Positions 23,480-33,823 of a stretch of 64,000 nt of DNA are shown one piece after another (the first letter of the stretch is position 1; the number at the start of each line of letters is the position of its first letter). The notes under the pieces are model-generated. The model worked only from the letters and a program-made list of their open reading frames with translations, made no database searches and had not been told where the DNA came from. A program made the translations under genes and the position numbers. The stretch covers positions 43,080,733-43,144,732 of the forward strand of contig NC_092351.1 in NCBI RefSeq assembly GCF_963676685.1, written 5' to 3'. The stretch is from Mytilus edulis (taxonomy: Eukaryota > Mollusca > Bivalvia > Mytilida > Mytilidae).

Positions 23480-25328
23480 TTCAATGACCTTTAGATCTTT
23501 CTACTACCATTCTGGTAGAACTTTGAACAAAATTGTTCCGCTGGTGTTTCCTGGTTAAGGTACCAAAGTCTTTATAAATGATGTCATCAGATTTTGAGAA
23601 AGACGGTATGCTGCATCCCCAACCAAATGAAACTCATCAGGCAAGATTGTTTTATTTATAATCCGCTTTCCTATTTTAGAATTTCAGAAAACACGGGCAT
23701 CATGGACGGATCCCGGCAACCCATTATTAACAGACATGTACTTCATCTCATGGTCTCATACTACTCGGACAACAATACTATGGTATCCTTTTCTATTAAA
23801 TTAAAATGTAATTTTCCTGATGTTGATTTGGACCAGGTATTACAATATGTGTTCCGTCTATTGCACCAACCACATCTGGCATACCTGAGAACAAAAAATG
23901 AATTATTATTTATAATAACTTTAAATAAATAATAAATTTATGGATCAAAGAAACTGGTTGAAAAGGGAATCTTTCCTTGGTATTTATCGGACATGTATGG
24001 ATTGCAACAAGTACCCAATACGTGGTCCATTCAAAAGTTCGCAAAACTGATGGGTTACATAAATCACCAATGACCAAGTACATAGACCACTAAGAATAAA
24101 ACGGATGTGTTTGTATAGAACCATTGAATTTTTGTGCATAATTTCGCATTAATAATTTTTGTTTCATTTACATATTATTATATACTATTGTTATTTGCGA
24201 CAAATATACCTTGAAATGCTCTGAAGCCATTTTCATTTCTGCGCAACTGCTCTCCTTTTGGCCAACGTATGAGTTTGTTTTTATTCTTCACCAGCGCTGA
24301 CACAATGCCGTCTACCAATTTTATCTCTGTCGAATGACTCACTTCAAAACGACTTACAATTGGCCTATAGCACTCTGTATTTGCAAAATACCACAATGCA
24401 GTTAATATGTGCTTCTCTAATGTAAGTTGCAGTCTACCTCCTTTATATTCTCGTCGTTCCACCTTTCCAGCAAGATGGTCTACAATTCTGTGAAAAGTGC
24501 CTACAAAGCCAATTAAAAAATGTTATATTAAGTAGAGTTACCATAACATATGGACATTTTTCACAATGGTCAATAGTAGATACTTATTTGCGCCTCTCCC
24601 AAGTCAGGAGCCTCTGGCCTTTGTTAGTGTTATATATTATTAGTTTTAGTTTCTTGTGTATAATTCGGAGTTAAGTATGACGTCTATTATCACTGAACTA
24701 GTATAGATATTTGTGTATAATTCGGAGTTAAGTATGACGTCCATTATCACTGAACTAGTATAGATATTTGTTTAGGGGCCAGCTGAAGGACACTACGGGT
24801 GAGCTGAAGGACAACTCCGGGTGCGGGAGTTTCTCGCTGCATTGAAGACCTATTGGTGACCTTTTGCTGTTGTCTGTTCTATGGTCGGGTTGTTGTCTTA
24901 TTGACACATTTCCCATATCTATTCTCAATTTACTGTTAAAAGTCTGAGATGAAAACAAAATGTGCCCACTGCTATATGTATCACGTAAAAAAAATAATAA
25001 TTTGAACAAAATATTGCGAAATATCAAATGTTATGAAATAATTATGCTTTCTAATATGTTGAAATGAATACGTACCCCTTGATAGCCTGAAATTTCTACG
25101 AAATTCTTGATTGTCATAACTTAAAACAATATCAACAAAAGATTCAATTTTAGGTAATGCGCTCCTTTCTATCATTGCTTTAGCTGTTTTTAATAAAAGA
25201 GCTTCATCAACACTGTCTCCAGAAGTTTCATCAAATGAAAACGATGAACTGTCAATGAAGTTATCTACGCATAGAAAAGGTAAAAAGGCGATATCCTCTC
25301 TGTCTGAATCATCTTCTGCAGTAGCCAT
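23480..25328 (-). pseudogene. PIF/Harbinger transposase, broken
   Basis: Exon 1 25076-25328 begins MATAEDDSDRED and ends in RRNFRLSRG. Exon 2 24210-24500 encodes KGGRLQLTLEKHILTALWYF, then YRPIVSRFEVSHST, matching the helical region before the nuclease. Exon 3 starts at 23884 with GMPDVVGAIDGTHI, the first catalytic Asp of the DDE nuclease. After about 20 more residues the frame meets TAA. Further recognisable blocks (GLPGSVHDARVF with the second Asp; LVGDAAYRLS) lie in other frames down to about 23480. So exons 1-2 look intact and the catalytic exon has several indels and stops. HARBI1-type proteins need the Myb-like partner for nuclear entry and DNA binding; that partner is the gene at 20873-23216. 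Confidence 0.85.
24589..24945 (+). repeat. Interspersed repeat in the Harbinger transposase intron (copy B)
   Basis: 24775-24945 matches 1306-1445. Just before it, a 57-58 bp segment containing AATTCGGAGTTAAGTATGACG is duplicated in tandem (about 24658-24770). The insertion lies between exons 1 and 2 of the broken transposase. Confidence 0.75.
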
Positions 25329-25767
25329 TTTACGCGTAATAAGTATGTTTATCAACACCATGTGTATGCATAATTGAAAGTTCAAAACAGGTTAAAAACA
25401 CACTGATAAAACGATGTATTTGTTTTTACTTTTTTTTAGCGTTTAACAAACGATAACAAACGCCACACAACGCTTACAAAACTTTGGTTAGAAAGAAATC
25501 CAACCTTAGATAAAAGAAATTCTATCTGCACGTGTTTTATAGTAGAACGAGTCATTTAATTGTATAAAAACATATTACCTTTTTGAATTAAAAGTATCAT
25601 ATGACTTTATGTAAAGTATTTCGCAACCATCCTTTATACCCCATATCACTTCTTAATGTTTACAGTTATGTTGTTAAGAGAACGGAAAAATAGTCACGAT
25701 TTAGATAAAATGATTGTGGCCTTGAACACCTAAAATTTTAACCTATAGAAAGATGTTTGAATATACT

Positions 25768-26953
25768 TTTTAGCTCACCTGGCCCGAAGGGCCAAGTGAG
25801 CTTTTCTCATCACTTGGCGGCGTCCGTCGTCCGTCGTCTGTCATCGTCCGGCGTCGTTAACTTTTACAAAAATCTTCTCCTCTGAAACTACTAGGCCAAA
25901 TTTAACCAAACTTGGCCACAATCATCATTGGGGTATCTAGTTTAAAAAATGTGTCCGATGACCCGGTCAATCCACCAAGATGGCCGCCACAGCTAAAAAT
26001 AGAACATAGGGGTAAAATGCACTTTTTGGCTTATAACTCAAAAACCAAAGCATTAAGAGAAAAATATTGTTCATCAGGTCAAGATCTATCTGCCCTGAAA
26101 TTTTCAGATGAATCTGACAACCTGTTGTTGGGTTGCTGCCCCTGAATGGATAATTTTAAGGAAATTTTGCTGTTTTGGGGTATTATCTTGAATATTATTA
26201 TAGATAGAGATAAACTGTAAACAGCAATAATGTTCAGCAAAATAAGATTTACAAATAAGTCAACATGACTGAAATGGTCAGTTGACCCCTTTAGGAGTTA
26301 TTGCCCTTTATAGTCAATTTTTAACCATTTTTCGTAAATCTTAGTAATCTTTTACAAAAATCTTCTCCTCTGAAACTACTGGGCCAAATTAAACCAAACT
26401 TGGCCACAATCATTATTTGGGTATCTAGTTTAAAAAATGTGTGGCGTGACTCGGCCAACCAACCAAGATGGCCGCCACAGCTAAAAATAGAACATAGGGG
26501 TAAAATGCAGTTTTTTGCTTATAACTCAAAAACCAAAACATTTAGAGCAAATCTGAAATGGGGTAAAATTGTTTATCAAGTCAAGATCTATCTGCCCTGA
26601 AATTTTCAGATGAATCTGACAACCTGTTGTTGGGTTGCTGCCCCTGAATTGATAATTTTAAGGAAATTTTGCTGTTTTGGGGTATTATCTTGAATATTAT
26701 TATAGATAGAGATAAACTTTAAACAGCAATAATGTTCAGCAAAGTAAGATTAACAAATAAGTCTCATGACTGAAATGGTCAGTTGACCCCTTTAGGAGTT
26801 ATTGCCCTTTATAGTCAACTTTTAACCATTTTTCGTATATCTTAGTAATCTTTTACAAAAATCTTCTCCTCTGAAACTACTGGGCCAAATTAAACCAAAC
26901 TTGGCCACAATCATCATTTGGGTATCTAGTTCTACAAATGTGTGGCATGACCC
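25768..26953 (+). repeat. AGCTCACCTGG hairpin repeat with ~490 bp tandem units (2.2 copies)
   Basis: The 5' hairpin AGCTCACCTGGCCC-GAA-GGGCCAAGTGAGCT is at 25772-25802, then a GTCCGTCGTC tract. Units start at CTTTTACAAAAATCTTCTCC near 25861, 26349 and 26850, a period of about 490-500 bp. The third unit is cut at the CATGACCC near 26953 where an LTR-like sequence begins. Each unit contains CAAGATGGCCGCCAC and AGTTATTGCCCTTTATAGTC. Small plus-strand ORFs repeat with the unit and are not genes. Confidence 0.9.
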
Positions 26954-27360
26954 TGTGTCGAGGATAAATAGAGACAATCACATTACGCGGGATTCGTACA
27001 TGTACCTACACGCGTTACCGCTCTCTATATGTAACGTCATGGTTGCTATGTATTAACGTCATTGTATCTTACCAGCATTAAATCATCCATTTGTATAGAC
27101 ATCTTTTTCTCTATTCAAAACACAACGCAACTACAACTTATACGATCACGAGATTGGTACCGAGACCAGGAGAGAAGATGGATTCGTCGAGAATCAAGTC
27201 TATTCGAGCTGGAAATAGAGCCGCTGTCACGAAATTCTTCAAGAAACTAGATGAGCTGAACACCGATTCGGAGATGGATATTGATATTGCAGGTCCAATT
27301 ATTGACGCTATAGTGAAAAAACAAAGTGTAATTCTTAAACTGGATGACTACGTCTCATGA
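26954..27360 (+). mobile_element. Possible LTR-retroelement remnant with short gag-like ORF
   Basis: A sharp boundary in the preceding repeat is followed by TGTGTCGAGGATAAATAGAG. About 170 bp later comes GATTGGTACCGAGACCAGGA, which could be a primer-binding region, then ATG at 27178. The ORF 27178-27360 gives 60 residues starting MDSSRIKSIRAGNRAAVTKF, a charged helical opening like the N-terminus of some LTR-element gag proteins. It stops at TGA. No second LTR, protease or RT is seen. The LTR interpretation is inference. Confidence 0.4.
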
Positions 27361-27739
27361 CAATAGTTACATCTCGGGGGTTAAGGTTAAACACTCTATT
27401 CTACTCATGATCAGTCAATAAGTATACACTAACTTCCATCAACTACGAGTGCATGTCAGGGTGAGTTGAAATATAAAACTATATAGTTATGTGTATTGTC
27501 CGGAAACATAACACTTATCTGTAAGTGCCAGGAAACAGCAGAATTGGTCGCCGAACCACGATTTAGGTAGTGTTTTTAAATTCGAAATCACAAGTTATTT
27601 TTTTATTTGTAAATGAACATGTTTTGTATATACATATATTTAGTGTTTAACCTCGGCGTGTTTATGTCTCTAAATAACTTTAAATTATTAAGTTGAGAAA
27701 AAACACCAAATTGACAGATAATTTATTCTGTAAATAAAC

Positions 27740-27835
27740 TCATCATAGATACCAGGACTAAATTTAGTATATACGCCAGACGCGCGTTTCGTCTACAAAA
27801 GACTCATCAGTGACGCTCGAATCCCAAAAAGTTCT
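27740..27835 (+). repeat. Interspersed repeat (GACGCTCGAAT type), copy A
   Basis: It contains AACTCATCATAGATACCAGG, ACGCGCGTTTCGTCTACAAA and CATCAGTGACGCTCGAAT. A second copy at 36140-36275 has the same order. The sequence GTTTCGTCTAC...AGACTCATCAGTGA is a recurrent short motif of the repeat. Confidence 0.75.
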
Positions 27836-28740
27836 GTGTCATTGATAACTGTGTTGCTCCGTGTCGAATTTCCCCATAGGGACCTGTGTATTGTTGTTTC
27901 TCTTTACGTCAATATTATTTTTGTCAGTTTTTCTTCTGCTTATTTTCTTATCAATATCTTCTGTCCTTTTTTTTGAATCACATGCTTTTGACATTTTGTC
28001 AGATATACGGAAATCCTTGGATCTATCCATGTAGTGATTAAACTTTTGGCTCGCCACGTTCTTCTGCTCTTTTCGTAATGTTATTGCATATATAATACTT
28101 TAGAAAGCCTTTGTTTAAAAGTCTTATAAACAGCCTTTTTATTTTTCATTTTCTTTGAACAAATAAAGGTGCCAATGTCAAATGTAAACATATATAGAAA
28201 GAATAATTTTCAGCCAATTTTCATATGATATATGCTCACAATCAAGGACACAAACCTTTCATTTGCTTGCTTTTTTATTTTGTTTTTATTCAAATACTAT
28301 CAAGTTATTGCAATCTTTGAACAAAATCGAAATAGTGAGCGAACATCAATAAAAACGAAAAATGTGTTTTCCCTGTTATTTTCTACTCATTGCGCAGAGT
28401 TGAACGCATTTTGCGAACTACGAACGCCTTAGAAAAAGTCGTTTTTATGGGTCTTCTTATAAATAGTATTGACGACTTTGGAACGCAGGCGTGTCTGCAA
28501 GCACCCTTTCTCGATGTTTAAAAGCGATGCAAAACGTTCTGCAAAACAGGAAAACGTATATAATCGAAGTCTAATATTAATATTCATCTCACTATATGAC
28601 AACATCGTCTCTGTTTAACCACCTTTTGTTTGATTTAAAGATCATCATGGTTTTTTTACATTCAAATCTAATACAAAGCACACTACATCTGATTTTTTTT
28701 TCATTTACGAATCATTTATATATAATTTATTCGTTAGCAC
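27836..28740. other. Intergenic, no gene seen
   Basis: A 72-residue minus-strand ORF at 27839-28057 is rich in Lys, Asp and Arg (RTEDIDKKISRRKTDK). It abuts the repeat ending at 27835 and is probably part of a dispersed repeat. Nothing else is recognised. Confidence 0.4.
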
Positions 28741-28744
28741 CCAC

Positions 28745-29994
28745 TAAGCCGCATCAAAAAAAGGACCCAGTTGCCATATTTCTATACATGAATCTACAAT
28801 CAGTAACCTATCTTCCGCCACCTCTTTGTTTCTTGGTAGTGATCTAAATAAGTGAGTGATTCGAAATATCTTCATCGAATAACCAATAATCAGACTCGCC
28901 CGTTCCACTACCAGACAACAACAGCGAGTTAAATCAATTGAAAGATTTATCTGATATCCTAAAATCATCATCAGACTACTTACTAGATTCCCGGTCGTTA
29001 AATAAAATGACGAAGACTTGCTCCTCGTCGTAATAAATCTCCTTGTCGTGATAAATCGAGGTAGTTGTATGGTCACCTTCAATTGAGTCAATAGGCTTAT
29101 AAATCCGACGAATAACCGAATGCTCTTGTGAAAAGCAACATGTATTATACTACAGATACAGTTAAGTCGGCTTCATATCTTGACTTACATCTAGAAATTG
29201 ACAATGAGGGTCGGTTGAAAACAAAACTTTGCGACAAAAGAGATGATTTCAGCTTTCCAATTGTAAACTTTCAATTTCTAAGTAGCAACATTCCAGCAGC
29301 ACCTGCATACGGGGTATATATCTCCCAATTGATACGATATTCCCGTGCTTGCTTTTCCTATCATGATTTTCTTGATAGAGGTTTGCTGCTCACAAGGAAG
29401 CTATTAAACCAAGAGTTCCAAATGGTGAAGTTGAAATCATTCCTTCGTAAATTTTACGGACGCCATCACGAGTTGGTTGACCGTTATGGAATAACCGTTT
29501 CACAAATGATATCGGATATGTTCCTTACGTCGTAACTACAATCCCCTTCCCTTTCATGAATATGACCTACCGAATTAGACTATTTACCGGATTTGTAATC
29601 GCATAAGCAACACGACGGGTGCCACATGTGGAGCAGGATCTGCTTACCCTTCCGGAGCACCTGAGATCACCCCTAGTATTTGGTGGGGTTCGTGTTGTTT
29701 ATTCTTTAGTTTTCTATGTTGTGTCGTGTGTACTATTGTTTTTCTGTTTGTCTTTTTCATTTTTAGCCATGGCGTTGTCAGTTTGTTTTTGATTTATGAG
29801 TTTGACTGTCCCTTTGGTATCTTTCGTCCCTCTTTTATCTCCACGTGACAAGTTCATCATTCCATAGATCATACTTGGTATATAAGAAAGATATATGCAC
29901 ACAATGGCCACAATTACTATTCGAAAAGACATTGCTTTGTTCAGATGTCTTTTTAACCCCAACGTGGAAATCTGATAACCAATGCCTTTTGTAC
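28745..29994 (-). pseudogene. Second copy of the GPCR fragment, split by an RT-element insertion
   Basis: On the minus strand, 29839-29994 encodes a relative of the 15397 ORF from before TM4 through TM4: RHLNKAMSFRIVIVAIVCI and SYIPSMIYGMMNLS. The extracellular loop follows at 28860-29147 (FSQEHSVIRRIYKPIDSIEG and on), less well conserved. Between them the RT element at 29148-29838 is inserted at the point equal to the TTTATTATCATTTCC of the intact copy. The end before TM4 is cut at about 29995 by another RT-element 3' end. TM1-TM3 are absent. Confidence 0.85.
29148..29838 (+). mobile_element. 5'-truncated RT element inserted in the GPCR copy
   Basis: The 5' part encodes the RT C-terminal region (to 29535): ASYLDLHLEIDNEGRLKT, KRDDFSFPIVNFQFLS, YGVYISQLIRYSRAC and GRHHELVDRYGITVSQM. 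A 300 bp 3' non-coding region follows with CTTACCCTTCCGGAGCACC, GCCATGGCGTTGTCAG and TTTGACTGTCCCTTTGG, ending near CTTTCGTCCCTCTTTTAT. This is the best copy in the window for defining the element's 3' end. Both flanks are GPCR-related sequence, which fixes the insertion boundaries. Confidence 0.85.
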
Positions 29995-30004
29995 GGACAA
30001 CAAA

Positions 30005-30112
30005 GTAGTAATCGCTTTGTCTGTGTGTCTTTTTCATTTTAGCCATGGCGTTGTCAGTTTATTTTCGATTTATGAGTTTGACTGGCCCTCTGGTATCTTT
30101 CATCCCTCTTTT
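30005..30112 (+). mobile_element. RT-element 3' end fragment
   Basis: CATTTTAGCCATGGCGTTGT and TTTGACTGGCCCTCTGGTAT match the terminus at 29760-29838. It directly follows the GPCR-copy remnant, so a second insertion or a local duplication has cut the GPCR copy here. Confidence 0.8.
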
Positions 30113-33100
30113 ACTTATATATCAATCAATAGGTTAATGGAAACATTGTTGTTTTCCCTTTCGTCTTCAATATGCACAGCTATGATACCTTTTCCTGATT
30201 TGATCGTATTATAATATTCAGATAAAATCGTTGACAAATTCAGTTTTCTTAACTAAATATTTGAAGCAATCGAAAGTTCATTGAATAATTATAATAATTC
30301 ACCAACCGTTGAATTAAATGACCTCGACCGTAAAACATCACTAAAGCTTATTGAACATTTTAGAAAACAAAGGATATGGACAATTCATCCATAATCAATA
30401 CATGCACAGCAACACCCCCCTAAAAAACAACGAAACAGCGCTTTTATTACTGATGTTTATATCAAATTCCCAGTTAGGCGCGTTCAAGCTTTTCCTTTAA
30501 TGTGACCATGTGTTTAATTTTAGCTGTTGCATCCTTTCTTTTAAGAATATTTAATCTCAACAAAAAGACGTGAAGATAGTTTTAACTTTACAATCAACAA
30601 ATAATTTATTTAAGAGAGGCGAAAGATATCAAAGGCACATCCAAACTCATACGTCAAAAATAAACCAACAACGCCATTGCAAAAAAACAAAAAATGACCA
30701 AAAAGATAAACGAAAATATAAACAAAGCACAACATAATTAACGAGCTCGAGACTGCAGGAATCCAAACTATTGTCAGTAATTTCAAGATTATAGTCTACC
30801 TCTATATGCTCCGTCGTAATTTAGTATAGCTTCTTGTTTGGAGTTATTCTACTCGTTTCTTGTATTAGATCAATAAAACTACTTCTATTAAACGTTTTAA
30901 TTTTCAGTTGGGTTTTACCGTTAATCATACATTCACCATCCAGGGAAAATTCATTAATAGCATCCAGCAAATGAAAACATTTTTCATAAATTGATGATAC
31001 ATGAGATATATATTAATTAAAAGCCTTAACATTAACATGCACCATAGTAAAATCCAGTTCGGATTCTAGACATACCAAAAGATAAAACATTACAGGCTAC
31101 AATAGTCTTATATTTTACAGAATGCACACAATATTAGTAATGTAAACAATGTACATTTTAGAGCTTTCTTGCATTTTAACGAACGTAAAGAGAGCATGTA
31201 AAACAATTCCGTGACAACGCTAAGAATCTTTGCGTTATCCAGTAAAACCGCATTCTCTTCCTAATCAAAGTTATCTTTAACAATTTAAGCATATTGCAAC
31301 TAAAGGTACCAGTCTTGTATTACAACTCCAGTTTCCGGTGCATGTCAAAACATGGAGTGAAACAAAATAGTGCATTTTTATTCTGAATTTTTTTCTGAAC
31401 CAAATTTTTTCTGTTTGATTATAGGTTTAAGCTGAATTGAAACATATATATAGACTTTAAAAAAAATCTTGCATCTTTTGGGGGATATCAATCCAGGAAA
31501 GTGGAAGGATATCATGTTTACTGGAAGTGGTGAAGCCTTGTAAAAACAGAAAACAGAAAGTAGAAAAAAAAGGTTCTTCAGGTTTACGTACCTTTTTATT
31601 TTTTGTGGCTTGACCCACTTTATTTTTCGATTAAATCACAATTTCACATTTAGTACATACATGATATGAACATGAAAGGTTTTTTCTATGTAGCATTTGT
31701 AATGTTTTTATTTTCAACGATCAGCTGTATTGCATGTAAGCCTATGGAGCAGTATTGCTACAACCTAAAACGCACATTTTATATCTGAAAATATATAGAA
31801 AATACACTTACGTCCTATACGTTGTTCGTGTAAACCCAATTAGCAGCAGGCATTTAATGTAGAGGTCCGAGATAACCGACGTCTCGTCAGTTCTAGATAA
31901 TAAGCATACTGTTGTTGTCAGAAATTATGAAGAATATTGGACCGTCGGCAGTCTAGTAACACTGATTTGATATTTGTATTGCATATCAGCTAGGGTGTTT
32001 TTTTTGGCTAGTTTTGTTCTATATTGTGGCAGGTTTTTAGTTATGAAAATACCATTTGTGTCCATTTTTAATTTTGTAGACCAAATGTTTCATTGTATAT
32101 GATATGAACCTGACTATAACTAGGACCCGCCTTTTTTTCCTTGCCTATAACATGTGTCCTTCTGATATCATTCAGGTCAATATTTATAGTAAGCTTGTTC
32201 CTGATGATATTCAGGGCTGTGTCATTCGTTTTCTTAGAGTGTAAGATATTTCCATGGTTGTCAACAGGAACTAAACCATTATGGAAACGAAGATTTATTC
32301 TTCTGGGATAATATTCCTGAGGTCAGCAATCACAGCTTGAGTGTTGACTGGCTAGTGACACACTAGTCCGACTACTTAGACCACTCGACTACCGAGGCCC
32401 CCATAGCCTGTTTAAGATTGAGAGTTCCTGAAGAAGGTGAAGTGAAAAAAGCGCTTCAGGTGCAAAAAATTAATAAAACTTGCGTTTGTATTCCTTTGTT
32501 GAAAATTTTATTTGAAACCATTGATAAAGAATTTTATAAAACGATGAACACATTATCTAGTTTTTGTACCGGCTTAAGGGAAACGAGGCTGCTTCAGATA
32601 AATTATTAATTTAATTTTAGGCAATTTGGAACCTTGGATCAATAGTTCAATTGTATGTGAAAGCAGTAACCCTCTAAATTTATCTCTTTTTGTGGTTTTT
32701 GTAGATTAACGAATACAACTTAAAATTGGACCATCACATAGCACAAACATACCTCCAGAAGATAACTTACGTTGATAGAAAAGTTTTATTAGCCAAGCAT
32801 TCCTTGCCACAATAAGTAATTGCATATCATTGGGAATGTAGTGTAACTATATAATTCAAACCATGTTTTGTAAACTTCATACAATGTATACAATCAGGCG
32901 TGGTACAGCAGATATGTTTATTATTTAAGATGCTTAAGTGGTTATTAGGTTTAAAAGGACGCATAATATTTTTCCCATTCATTTTTGATTATAGGTTTGT
33001 ATATGTGTTAATTCTTATATTTAATATATTAAGGGATCGACCATTTAACTTCAGGGTGAGGGGTCAAGGTTTTTTCTGAAAAAATATTCTGATCCACCAA

Positions 33101-33823
33101 TTTTATGAAAACAAATATTTTGGTCAAGCAGATGACAAAAAAAAGTTCTAAATACAGATTTTCCCCATACCTTATACTGTAAAAATATTGAAAAACATAA
33201 TTTTAATAGCGTTAAATTATTGCTTTCTGAATGTTCAATACTATAATGAGCGATATGAAAAAGAATAAGATCCTTAAAACAATATATAATCCTCTACTAA
33301 TAATAATGACTGACAAATATGGATAAAATCAATTACTAAGTACTCATATATGAATAAATCATATGTTCATATGTTTACAAAAGTGAAACCAATGTATTGT
33401 TACCTGTCTCAACGGTTTAACGGATCAATTGATCAATTGGTATAGATCTATATTGACAAGATTTAAATATTTTCGTATTTGATACTTGAACACTTGATAT
33501 TTACATGTTATCATCAAAGAGTCACCATGCATCATTGGTCGATAAAGGTCATCATTGTATATTTAACAATACTTTGGGGGAAGATATCATATTGATTTTA
33601 CCGTTATGTTTGGTTATTTTACACATATTTCTATTAATGTTAAAAGACAGTTTGCATGCTTAAGTTGTTTTGAAACTTATTATGTTTTTTGACGTTTACC
33701 TTCAAATTGTTTCACGCAACAATGATTCGTACTTGAACGCAGTTTTTACTTATTCATTGTTGACAAATAAAACTATAGTTATTCGAGATATATCTACTTT
33801 GGATTTTGAGAAATTAGATAAAT
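30113..33823. other. Intergenic, repeats only
   Basis: 30600-30745 is a minus-strand RT-element 3' end (GCGAAAGATATCAAAGGC, CAACAACGCCATTGC). 32335-32402 on the minus strand reads GGGCCTCGGTAGTCGAGTGG, a tRNA-like head that may be an old SINE. The ORF at 32418-32609 continues this repeat and resembles no protein I know. The rest is AT-rich with no exon I can support. The last few hundred bases are the upstream flank of MIEAP-like gene 2. Confidence 0.5.

Noticed and set aside
25912-26600. Two similar ORFs beginning MATIII
   Set aside because: They occur at the same place in each tandem repeat unit and end at different indels; repeat-derived.
32418-32609. 63-residue ORF as a small gene
   Set aside because: It continues a repeat-like block after a tRNA-like head and has no splice or family support.
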